Shown: positions 50,254 to 61,046 of the stretch, piece after piece | Layout of the letters: each line of letters starts with the position of its first letter | Numbering within the stretch: position 1 is the first letter of the stretch | Origin: Paramecium sonneborni | Lineage: Eukaryota > Ciliophora > Oligohymenophorea > Peniculida > Parameciidae | Assembly: GCA_905182985.1 (NCBI GenBank) | Contig: CAJJDN010000181.1 | Location: forward strand, 32,934-96,933 | Reading direction: 5' to 3' | DNA: 64,000 nucleotides | Notes under the pieces: generated by a model | What the model saw: the letters and a program-made list of their open reading frames with translations, nothing else | Database searches by the model: none | Told to the model about the DNA's origin: nothing | Position numbers and translations under genes: made by a program

Positions 50254-51430
50254 ATGCAAAATAAAAATATTATCCTTTTAATATTTACTTATCTCGAATT
50301 AGATGATTTAGCAAGATGTGAACTTGTATGTCTCAATTGGTTTCATTTCATCAATTCAGATAGCATATAAACTAGAAATATTTTCAGCAAATTTTATTAT
50401 AATAGCTTTCAATAATTTAAATGGCATGCCAACAAAATTTAACTATTATAAGTCAAAGATCTAATTTTCTATGAAGAAGACTTTGAAATTAATAAGAATG
50501 ATATTATTAATGCTATCTCTCCTCTTCTATTAGAATCACTTACAATTAAACTTAATCAATTCAATATTTTAGATCAATTATTGATTAATCTTAAAACTCT
50601 TAAAAAAATAGAAATAAGAATGCCCATCTAAAATTCAGAATTAGTATTACTCACTTAATTACCAAATCTGGAAGAATTACATCTCAGAATATAAAAAAAA
50701 ACAGATGAAGATCTTAAATTAAGCTAATTTCATAATCTACATTCAATTTCATTATAATTACAAGGAATGAAATATACAGAAGTTCTCTTAATGTTACAAA
50801 ACTCTCATGAAACATTGACTGAATTAGAAATTGATGCAGATGAATATGATCATGATCAAATGCTTTAAATTGTTAATTCATTAAATTAAGATATTATCTA
50901 AAAACTGTACATTTATTACTTTAATGATTATTCCAATCATATCATACTCAAATTAAGTCAATTTCATAAATTGAATAAGTATTTCATTATCATTAACATA
51001 TAGGTTATCTATTTATAAAGCTTAAGATATTGATGAACATGCAATGTTCTCATTATTCAACAATAAACAATTTCATGAACTCAATTTAAACTAATGTGAT
51101 GGTATTACAGATCAAGTTCTATATTAAATAGCTAAAAATTGTTTATTTTTAAAATACATCAACTTATCCTGGAATCTACATATTACAGATTTATGTGTCT
51201 CAATATTATTATCAAATTGTAAATATCTAGAAGAAGTTTACTTAATTGGATGCAAACAATTAACTAATGATTGTCTTCCCAAAAATTTGCATGGATTATT
51301 TTTAAAATTAAGAATATTGAACTTTGAATCATGCAATAATATGAATGATAATGAGTTAATGAATTTAAAAAACTAATTTAAGTATGTTAAAATTATTAAT
51401 TATTATGGAGATGAAATTGATAAATTTTGA
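50254..51430 (+). CDS. F-box/leucine-rich repeat protein
   Basis: One 25-nt intron (50979-51003) gives 383 residues. Residues 1-40 are an F-box: NIILLIFTYLELDDLARCEL and CLNWFHFIN. The rest is made of LRRs, first irregular (LPNLEELHLRIQ), then of the cysteine-containing type in the C-terminal third: FHELNLNQCDGITDQVLYQI, YLEEVYLIGCKQLTNDCL, LRILNFESCNNMNDNEL. Such proteins serve as substrate receptors of SCF (Skp1-cullin-F-box) ubiquitin ligases; the target is not deducible. The intron is needed to connect the two LRR sections. Start is the ATG directly before the F-box. Confidence 0.93.
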
Positions 51431-53569
51431 TTTATTGATATATTACAAAAAGAGTTAAATTTATTATTATACTAATCCAATTTCTTACAAAGATCCCTAA
51501 TTTCAAATTTATTTTAAGAATATAATGATAATTGCTAAACATTAAAGAAAAATTAGATTTTTTATTGATTTAATTTACTCAATTTAATAAATTTTGTAAT
51601 TCTAATTCTGAATTAACGTCTCCAATATTTTTTTTGAATAATTTTATTATAATTTTTAAAATTAAAAAAGAGATACTAAAGAATATATATAATGTACCCT
51701 CCATGTTATTGTGAAAGTATGATTATTAAAATAGCAAGAAAATGGTTTTGAAAATGTTGTAATATTATTATATTTGATTGTTTTTATATATATAGTCTGA
51801 TTTTTATTTATATAATTAATTATTTTAGATTAAATTTACTTCATTTATATTCCTCTAAAAAAACCTATAATTAAAAGTCGAACAAATATTTTCATATTTG
51901 CAAATTCCATAATGTCTATTAAATCAATTAAATAATAAATATATAAAAACCATTTTGATAATATTAAAATGTAGGTAATAGATTTCTTTAATCTAAAATA
52001 GCTTAAATTATTTAAATCTAAATAATAAGGAAAGTTACCAATAAATTATATAATTAAAATTTTAATATATAACTAAAATCAATCCTATTAACTCTATATG
52101 TAATTAAATCTATATCCCCAAAATTTAAATTAACTCTAAAGGAACTTATAAATTTATAACTTACAATTATTTGTCTCTATTGCTATAATAATAAAGTATG
52201 GTGATCACCTACTTTATTAAACCAATATGATAATAATTGAAATAGTTTTAAAGATAAATTCTAATTAATTCAATTAGAGACTAATTCATATTAGAAATAT
52301 CTTGAATCACTTGATGTTTCTATAATTTAAATTTTCAAAATCCCAAAAATATTATTCTTATTAATTAGCTAAAGTGAATTCATCATTTTTAGACTTTACA
52401 ATAATCCAACTTATTAATCAATCATTATAGAAATAAATAAATGTAAAAAGTGAATAAATAAACCTTTGATTCTGGGTATTTTAAATATCAAAAATCTAGA
52501 AGGGTAGTTAATTTCAAAATGATTTTTGTATCATTTTTTAAAATTAATAATTTATGGTTATGTTTTTCTTAGTTTATAGGCTAAAGAGCTTTGATAGAGA
52601 AAGAAATAAACATTAGTTATAAACAAGCTTATGATATCACAATATTAAGGCAAATACAGAAAAATGATAATTATTAAAAAAGATTTTATATATGAATATA
52701 ATATATCTTACTTTTTATGTTAATAAATAATCTAAAAGTATTATTATATGAGTAATAAGTAGTATTGAATGTACTTCGTTTGAAAAAATTAATAGTATCA
52801 TGATTGCTAAAAACAATTACAAAATTATTTTGATAATCAAATATTTAAGATAATTATAAGAATTTTCTTTTCAAGAAATATTGATTGCATTAATTCATAA
52901 ATATTTGTATAACTAAATGATTTATTATTAATTTATCATCCAACAACTTTATAATGAAATAAAGAATAAAGTGTAAACTGATACCTAAATTTTTGAATGA
53001 GTTAAATGAATAATGTTTATTACAATTATCAGCATTGCAAAATAATGATTATCTAGCTTGTTTTTAAATTTCAATAATATGGATTTTATTCTTAAATAGA
53101 TTAAATATTAATCTTCAAAATAATCAAAAATAAAACAAAAAGCATTGGTTTAGTTTATTATTGAATATATCTTGATTGAATTAGGAATAATAGTTTAAGA
53201 TTAATGAGTTAAAATTCGATTTTTTAATGAATAGCATTTAATACAATTAATTTTTCAAATATCAATTAAATAAAATGATACTAAAAAATTTTAATTTAGA
53301 ATCAAGATTAACAGTTTATCAAACTGATCGCATTATTTAATTCTTCCCTTAGTTTAGAATTACTTTATTTTTTAAGAATGCTGCAAAATAAATAGTATTT
53401 AATGATAAAGTTTTCAATTCTATATTTTAATTATTAACAATAGATAATGGTTGTTGAATGTATATTGAATAATTAAACTCTAAAAATGTAGGATTATTAA
53501 TTTTTCATGTAGATTTTCTTTTCAAACTATTTTTTCAAGAAATCATTAATTTAATATTTCAGAAATTCT
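51431..53569. other. Long AT-rich region, possible very old gene relic
   Basis: About 2.1 kb without a supportable gene. Plus-strand frames between 52250 and 53470 look weakly coding over 30-60 codons (for example YQKYLESLDVSIIQIF; LNEQCLLQLSALQNNDYLA) but are broken by TGAs and overlap other plausible frames, so AT bias alone may explain them. Confidence 0.35.
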
Positions 53570-55510
53570 TCATTATTAATATGAAAACTTCTCTAGGTCT
53601 TAACATAAAATCAATATCATTAAGACCATATATAATTATTAGTTATAAATTCTTTTAATAAATATTTTGTGTAGATAATAACAATAATGTTTTATCTTGA
53701 GATAAAAATTAAAGATTAGTAAGTGAAGAAGAAACATTGATTATGTAATTTCAAAAGATTAATATTTCTTTTAACTTTTATCCCATGATACTAAATATTT
53801 TGCATCATCTGTCATAGTACCATAATTATAAGCAGTTCCACAATTTTTAGATGCTAAGATATTAAATTTGGCATCTTGAACATTTTTGATAAGATAAATA
53901 TGATGTTTATGTCTAATCAATATTAGTTATTTATCTTGATTATAAACAATGGGGAAATAGTATTAGTCATCTGATTGTTAATTTTCTATTAATTCAATAG
54001 TTTTATCATTTTAGAGTATAAATTTGTCATCCTATAATTCAAATACTAAGACTTAATTAATGGATTTATCATCTGTGACCCATATAAATTAAGAATCAGT
54101 AATAAATTATATTTTACATCCATTAGGTATTAATAATTTCTATTAACTTTTTGAAAATTATTATTTATCAGGTTAGAAATAAGGTAATTAATTCTATTTA
54201 AGTTATTCAAATTGAGTGGTGTTCATAATATTATTTTATTATTTGAGTAATTCAAATTTTTCTTTATCTCTAAAAGTTTTACTCCAGATAATAAATTCTT
54301 AATAACCACATGAGGCAAGTAAAGTTTCTGATTAATTAAGTGATAAAGAGAGAACAGTTCTAGAATGTTCATTAAGTGAATAAAGATAAATTAATTGATT
54401 ATTTTTAAAATTTGAATGCCAAACATTTATTGATTTATCTGATCCACCTGAAAAAAGAAGATCTTCATCTTTATTTAATAATAAACAATTAACATATCCA
54501 GTATGTTATTAATATGGAAATGAATGAATCCATTCTAATCCATTTTAATTCTTTTATTACCAACAAATTATTGTCTTATCATCTGAACCAGATACAAAAC
54601 TATCTGTCTATTTGCTATATACCAAACATGTAATCTAATTTTTATGAATCCAAAAAGAATCTAATAATTTTAATTTACCTTAATTATAATTCCATATTTT
54701 AATTCTTGTATTTTCAGTAGATATCATTATTGATCCACTTTTATTAAAAGCCATTACTTAACAATCTCCTTTCTAATAATGATAATCATCTATTAAATTA
54801 AATTCAGCATTCTCTTCTGTTTATGATTATTTTTATTACTCTTAATATTATTCTTAATCTTAATCATCTCTTACTTATGTTAATTCATATTGTTAATTAT
54901 CATCTAAACTTTACTCTTCTTATTTTGTAGACACATATAATTAATCAATTCCTTTTATGTATTCTACACATTATTTTGTTTCTTCAAATTCTTAAAATTA
55001 TTCTAATCTTTCTATTATTTTATTCTCTTAGCTTTTATTAGCCTTATTTATTTAATCTATTAGTAGTTTCAAATCTAATTCTACTTTTGTTTCATTTATT
55101 AAGCTATCCAATTCATCAACAAAATTTAATATTACTTTTGATTATTCTCGTATTTGATATATATTCTTTATCCAATTTCCACATATATCTATCATTTTAT
55201 CTAATCTTTATACTACTCCTTATTTTAATATATTTAAACTCTTTTCTAATTTCTCAATCTATAATACACTCATCATTATCACATTAGATACTTCTTCTCT
55301 TCTTTTACTTTAAGTCTATTCTACCAATTACATAGCACTCACATAACTCTTTACATTTATTGTATTATATTCTAAATTATCCATACATTCTGAACAAAAC
55401 AATCTTTCATTCTTATCTAAATTCTTATCCCATACTACTACACAAATTGGAAGTTAATGCTTCTCACAATCTTGACGACTCTCGATTTTTATCTTTTTTT
55501 AATTTATCAT
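53570..55510 (-). CDS. Zinc-finger, coiled-coil, WD40 protein (Paramecium-type)
   Basis: An intron-free frame of 646 residues. Near the N-terminus is a B-box-like zinc site (DCEKHQLP... LFCSECMDN: C-x2-H and C-x2-C). Residues about 50-260 are coiled coil with Gln-rich linkers. The C-terminal half has WD40 repeats (CQVMAFNKSGSIMISTENT, ITCLVYSKQTDSFVSGSDD, VNCLLLNKDEDLLFSGGSDK, VLSLSLNQSETLLASCGYQ). This three-part design is a large expanded family in Paramecium; the function is unknown, presumably scaffolding or ubiquitin-related. The 3' end is doubtful: after SWDKSQKK the expected short tail is replaced by about 50 AT-rich codons, so the true end may be near 53775 or the stop may have been lost. 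Confidence 0.85.
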
Positions 55511-56453
55511 TATTATTATTAAATTATTATATAATTCATATATTTTATTATTCAATTATCCATTTAATATTTTGCTATACTATTTATAAAAAAACAATCA
55601 TTAGCCGTTTACTCTCAAGAATAAATATATTTCATACTCTATTTATTTATTTCTATTCTCAATTATAATTATTTATATTGCCATCATATTTCAAACTTTA
55701 TTAAAGATTGACAGACATTAATTAAAAAAAGAATTAAAATCTATATGTAACAAAGAAAAATAGAGTAAATTTTAAAAAAGTTATATTTAATAAAATATGA
55801 TCAAGGTAAATAGATAAATTAATTACAAAAATTAAAGTAAATTATTAAAATATAAATTGCAAGAAACTAGTTGAATTGTTTCCTAACATTCTTTTATCTA
55901 TAATGGCAATCCAATATGAAAATGGGAGAATTATAATGTCTATATGTATTATTATAAATTATAGAAAATCTTAAGAAAAATAAAGATGATAAATCTTAAT
56001 AAAGAACAAGAATAATTAGAGTTAAGAAATATTATAATTTAAAAAAGAAGGATTATCTAATGATTAATTAATATCATAATTTAAATAACAAATAATATGT
56101 CTTTAGAAAATCAATTAAATATGTGGTTTCATATGTGAATATTCGAAATATCATTAATTATTTTATTATTGTTTTTTGAGAGCTATAAACCGATAACAGT
56201 AATAAACTAATTCTGAAAATTTCTGAATACTTGTTTAACTATTATTATAATGATGATGATGTCTAAAATAATAATTAAAATAAATATTAACAATTAAAAA
56301 AATGATCATAATTAGAAATTAGATAGTAATTATATTAGTTATTTAATATTTAATTGATATAAAAAATATTGTTATATAAATAAAAATATGTTAGTAGATT
56401 GGATGAATATATAAGAATTATTGTATAAATATATATTAAAATAATTACATCTG
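55511..56453. other. Divergent spacer, nothing seen
   Basis: About 0.9 kb between the divergent WD40 and Rab21 genes, strongly AT-rich, no frame, repeat or RNA gene supported. Confidence 0.5.
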
Positions 56454-57162
56454 ATGAGTGGTCCAATAAAGATTGTAATGTTAGGGGAAGGTTAGATAAT
56501 ATGAATGAATATGATTAGGTAGAGTTGGAAAGACATGTCTGACATTGAAATATTGTAAAAATGAATTCAATGGGGAATAATAATCTTCTGTGGATGCTAC
56601 TTTTTTTGAGAAGAGTATAGATTTAGGTGGTGGTAAGAACATAACATTAGCAATTTGGGTATTATTTGAATTGAATAATAGGATACTGCAGGATAAGAGA
56701 TATTTCATGCTTTAACTACAGTTTATTATAGAGATGCTTATGGAGCAGTATTAGTATATGATGTAACATATAAGGAATCATTTCTTAAAGTATATTAGCT
56801 ATATTATTAATTTAGGTAGAGAAATGGGTAGAGGAATTAAGATCATTTGGAACTAAAGATATATGTATTGTTGTTGCGGGTAATAAAAGTGACTTGAAAA
56901 ACCAAATATAAATTGATAAAAATGAAGTTGAAGAATATTGTAAAAAGATTGGAGCTAAACATTTCTTTACTTCTGCCAAATCAGGCGGAGGTATAAATGA
57001 AATGTTTCTATCTTTGGCAGAAAGTAATACTTATATTTAATTATAGGTATCTCAATTAAAGTATAAGCATAACAAAGTAAAGGTAAAAAAAAGAAAGGTT
57101 TATAAATTAAAGATGTTAAAGACACTAAGAAATCTAACTAAAAAAATGAAGGATGTTGTTGA
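56454..57162 (+). CDS. RAB21: Rab GTPase, Rab21 type
   Basis: Four introns (56491-56518, 56659-56681, 56790-56815, 57024-57046; 23-28 nt) give 202 residues. All G motifs are present: P-loop GEGRVGKT, switch II WDTAGQERYF, NKSD and TSAK. The switch II flank HALTTVYYRDAYGAVLVYDV and the beta-strand ending NITLAIWDTAG match Rab21 (Rab5 group), which handles early-endosome and integrin-type traffic in animals. The C-terminus ends in a double Cys (NEGCC) for geranylgeranylation after a Lys-rich tail. The first intron opens with GTTAG rather than GTA. Splicing of all four is required for the family sequence. Confidence 0.95.
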
Positions 57163-57526
57163 AATTATATCAAATTATTTATTAATTAATCTAATCCTTT
57201 AATTTTCATTTTCTCTTTTATTTATTCATTTCCATACATTCTTTTTTTTATAATATATATTATTCTAAAGAAAATATTATCTCAATTAAGTTCATAAAAT
57301 ACTTATATAATATGTAAATATAATCAATCATCTTTTTAAAACTATTAATTCTTCTACCAATTATTTATTCATCTATCCGAAAATGATATAAATACTATAT
57401 CAATAAAATCTTTATCTACACATTACTAATATCATTATCCTTATTCCATTTTAAGTAACGAAATTAGTAAAGTATAAATTCATCATAAATTCTTAAGAAA
57501 AATAAAAAATAATAATTAATTATATA
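57163..57526. other. Spacer, nothing seen
   Basis: Spacer between two plus-strand genes. AT-rich, no motif recognised. Confidence 0.5.
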
Positions 57527-58213
57527 ATGTATTATAACACTTATAATTTTAATGCTCTTTCAAGATTAAATACAGGATCATAATTTTTAAATTCAAGAAT
57601 AAGTGTAAAATAATAGAAACCTTAAGAATATTCAGTACCATTTAGTGCAACAATGAGTCCAATTAAGTAATAAAGAGAATCATATTAACCGATAATAGAG
57701 AAATATTTCAATTTACAAACTGAAACTTAAGAGGATAGAATTTGTTTTGATTGTTTGAATAATTTCATTTAGAATATGATCTAAGGAGGTGAATTAACAA
57801 AATAAATAGTAATAGAAAACTTAACAGGATTGAGAAATTTAATTGACTTCATTTTGAATTCATAATAAGAATAATAATCAATAATGTAAGAATAGAAAAG
57901 TGGTTTATAAAGTCTAAATTCATCTTAAATTGGATAATCAATTCATAATTAATAATAATAAATTCCAGAGATTGAATTACTTGAATAAAAGAGATTTCCA
58001 AATGGTGTAAATCGACTTTTAGAAGAATAAAATAAGAGTTTATAGAGTTATTTAATAGTACATCAATCTTAACAAAGTTAAGGATCTCAATTAAATTAAA
58101 CAGAATAATAAAATGAATCAGTTGACGTATCAAATTAGAGTTATTATTCAGAATATAAACGGTAGGCTTAAAATATTGAAATGGATTTATAAAATTTTCT
58201 AAAATAAAAATGA
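57527..58213 (+). CDS. Gln-rich protein of unknown function
   Basis: An intron-free frame of 228 residues. A disordered N-terminal part (YYNTYNFNALSRLNTGSQ, PFSATMSPIKQQ) is followed by a short helical segment with ICFDCLNNFIQNMIQGG and LTGLRNLIDFILNSQ, then Gln/Ser/Asn-rich sequence to the end. The single C-x2-C is not enough for a zinc site. Not recognised. It is convergent with the next gene, with 27 bp between stops. Confidence 0.8.
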
Positions 58214-58240
58214 TATATATATATATATTCAATATTATGA

Positions 58241-58885
58241 TCACTATTTAATTCTGATATAAACATTTTGAATGCTATATCTTGAAGAAAAGGCTTTGGT
58301 TGATAATGTTTACATGTTAGAAAAATGTTGACTAACAGATTTAGTTTTATCTGCAGTTCTATCTCTACTATATTTAATTAATCCTTCATTCTTTCTCATT
58401 CTAAATTAATTAAGAAGCACTGGAGGTAATTCACATTTTTTAATACTTCTAGATGTTAATGCATTTCCATCACTTAAACAGCTCTCTTTATTATTAATAC
58501 ATTTAATTATTCCACCTACTTCTATTTTCTTTTAAGAATGATCTTTCCAATATTTTACTGTTGACATCATCATTGAAGCTCTCTTTACAGCTTTACGCAG
58601 TGTACTCTTATTCTCTATCTTTACCTTTTATATTGTATGTTATAAACAAATTGATTCAGGATAAAGACAGTTTAATCTATCCATTTTCTATCCTATTACA
58701 CCTTCTTAATAACTCTTTCTTCTCTATTTCGTTGGCATCTCTAATAGTTTACCAACAAATGATCTATTCTTATTTCTCTTACATTTAACCAACGATATTA
58801 ATAATGAATTACGTTTCTCATTTATTACCCTATAACATCGACAACTTCTATTTATATTCTACTCATTTATATCATCATTACTCAT
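58241..58885 (-). CDS. Basic Ser/Cys-containing protein of unknown function
   Basis: An intron-free frame of 214 residues, rich in Lys, Arg, Ser and Asn, with a Cys-containing N-terminal part (SCRCYRVINEKRNS), a short conserved-looking helix STLRKAVKRASMMMSTVKYW, and a C-terminal basic Ser/Thr tail. No membrane segment or known motif. Codon quality is good through the whole frame. It could be a nuclear or cytoskeletal protein. Confidence 0.78.
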
Positions 58886-58999
58886 CTCTCTTTTTTATTA
58901 TTATATCAATTAATTTTAACTATATATATAATAATAATTATTTATAATTATCTTTTAATTATAATTCAATTCTCTTAAATAAGGATCCATCTCATATTT

Positions 59000-59645
59000 T
59001 CAACTAAAAAACTTATCGAAAGCTAGAATTTTTTTTTTTTACCAATTCCTTTTCCTGATTTTCCTGCCATTTTTATTGATTTAGCTAGAATTATCTATAT
59101 TTTTAAAATTATTTAATATCTTTTCACACTCAGAATAATATTTAAATGATTTAAATTATTCTAATTTCAGATTTAACTTCTAAGCCCATTAATTATTCAG
59201 ATCCTTAATTTATTTTTCAATTTTTTCATTATCAACTTTTAACTCATTTTTAATTAACAAATCTAATCCTTAATAAAAACTACCTTCATTTAAGCTGTTA
59301 AAATTATTATTCTCCCAATTTTAAGCTATTTCAATCATCGAGTCTAATTCTTAGTTTAAAAATGACTTTAACTAAATAATATTACTTTTAAATTAATCAA
59401 GTTGTTAAATATTATCATTTATTAAGATATTTCTTATTTTACTTATTTCTTAGTGATTTTCTAAAATAATTTAATAAGCTTTGCTAAATCCCATAGTTTT
59501 ATGAATAGTTTCAAGACCTTACAGACACAAACTACATAGAAGTCTGTTTTAATAATGATTTTGATCTAAGATAACCATTAAAATAGGTTGATTAAGGTGA
59601 TTTGGATTAGTACATTTTATATCTTATTCTTTTTCTATTAATATG
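59000..59645 (-). pseudogene. Truncated zinc-finger/coiled-coil gene against telomere-like repeat
   Basis: One minus-strand frame contains the zinc-site sequence KCTNPNHLNQPILMVILDQ and LLCSLCLQGLE, then a coiled-coil stretch (HQEISKIRNILINDNIQQL, KIEKQIKDLNNQWAQKL), ending IRKRNWQKKKILAF at TGA 59002-59000. This is the same layout as the N-terminal third of the zinc-finger WD40 protein at 53570-55510, but the WD40 repeats are missing, and no ATG exists upstream of the first Cys: the frame runs straight into the G-rich telomere-like tract. First in-frame ATG (59578) is already inside the zinc site. I call it a fragment cut at both ends. Confidence 0.7.
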
Positions 59646-59653
59646 GAGTTGAA

Positions 59654-59760
59654 TGGGTTTGTGATATGGGTTTGGGTTTTGGGGTTGGGTTGGGTTGGGT
59701 TGGGTTTGGGGTTGGGTTTTGGGGTTGGGGTTCGGGTTGGGGTTCGGGTTCGGTTTGGTT
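59654..59760 (+). repeat. Internal telomere-like G-rich tract
   Basis: About 100 bases made of G3-4 and T2-4 units: GGGTTT, GGGGTT, GGGTT, GGGTTTT, with GGGTTC variants towards the right end. The G-rich strand is the plus strand. Paramecium telomeres are an irregular mix of GGGGTT and GGGTTT, so this is telomere-like, but the five-base and C-containing variants show degeneration or different origin. It is by far the most GC-rich stretch in the window. Confidence 0.9.
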
Positions 59761-59982
59761 TCTTTTTAGTATCTCTAACCAAGACATATTTAGTAAAACT
59801 TATAAAAAAATTGATATTGTGAAGATTACAGGAAAAAAATATAACAACATTCTAAATGTATTGAATAATATAATTTTCATTTCGTAAAAATTGAGATTTT
59901 TGAACAATCTTTAGATTCAACATCTTAAAAACTCCTCTAGAAAATAGAAAAGAAATATTTTGTTAATAACATAAAATGTAGA

Positions 59983-61019
59983 TCATTTTTTGTTTAATTC
60001 TTTTTTTGGTAATGATGGAGTAAATGTTAATAGATAGTGTACCATTTATGCAATGACTTCAGAATCTAATTTTTAGAGAGGGAAAAAGAATCCATCTTTA
60101 TCATTCATGATATCCTCGAATTCTGTGATAAATAAGAATTGATACCGGCATCTAATATTTTTTCTTGGTCAATGAATTAATTACAAAGATGTGATCCTCT
60201 GACTACAATGATAGGTAATTTATTAATGATGGCTTCTCTGATTTCATCAAAACAATCATTGGAATCAGCAAATAAAATGTTAACAATTTTGCACCTTGGT
60301 CTTCCTTAAGTTTTACTAATTTTTCCAGTAGCAATTCTATTATTTAAATTTAGAGTAGAATATACGCTTTGCATAGATTAATTTTAAATAATGCTTCAGT
60401 TCCATAATTGACATTATCACCTCCAATTAAGAAAATATGTGTATGACCGTTACTTAATTCATTTTTTTCAATTTTGGTTGGATTTAATTTAGGATATGAG
60501 ACAGCTTATTCAGGTGCAATACCAATTAGCTTATAAATAGAAAAGAATGAAATACAGTGCAATTTCTTCTAAGACTATATTTTTCAATTCCTGTAGTAAT
60601 TGCATTATCAATAATAACAGCATCAGTATTATGACATGCTCTAGCAATACCAGCATAGAATTTACCACGATTAGAATTTGGATTATCAAAGTTATGTCTA
60701 CAACCAATAAAATTAAGAACAGGTAATCCATCATCTAATTTAAGTTTAGTAAGTATTTCAGTCATAGGAAAAGTTTTAGGTTATGAATAATTCAGTTTTA
60801 TTAATTTAGCTAATTTACCTGCTGGGAATAGAAAATCGAAGCACTTCCAAACTTGATTTTATTCTAGTTTTTGTTGAGTCATAAAAACATTAGGATCTTC
60901 AGAAGGCTATTAAAAAAATAGTATATAAATAATACAATTTAAGTATCAAATTGATTGTTATCAGGCTATTATTATTCATCTAATTATTGTTATAATTCTT
61001 CCTCTGCTTATTCAGACAT
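59983..61019 (-). CDS. SLOG (LSDAT)-domain protein, TRPM-like
   Basis: Four introns (60907-60935, 60530-60555, 60337-60365, 60123-60145; 23-29 nt) give 309 residues. After a Gln/Glu-rich start, the domain shows PVLNFIGCRHNF, AGIARACHNTDAVIIDNAIT, IGIAPEQAVSYPKLNP, NELSNGHTHIFLIGG and VRGSHLCNQF. These match the SLOG/LSDAT region of TRPM channels and related stand-alone proteins, which resembles nucleotide-sugar or ADP-ribose binding folds. There is no membrane segment here, so it is a soluble version, perhaps a nucleotide sensor. Its start lies 27 bp from that of the divergent mannosidase gene. All four introns restore frame. Confidence 0.88.
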
Positions 61020-61046
61020 ATAAAATATAGTAATAATATTAATTAA

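Noticed and set aside
58200..58232. TATATA run as a promoter
   Set aside because: It lies between the stops of two convergent genes, so it is not placed as a promoter; simple repeats of this type are common in the spacers.
59035..59078. Histone H2A-like start (MAGKSGKGIGKKKK) on the minus strand
   Set aside because: It is an out-of-frame reading of the zinc-finger gene fragment, whose own frame is coding-like through the same bases; it stops or changes character after the run of 12 A residues and has no histone fold.
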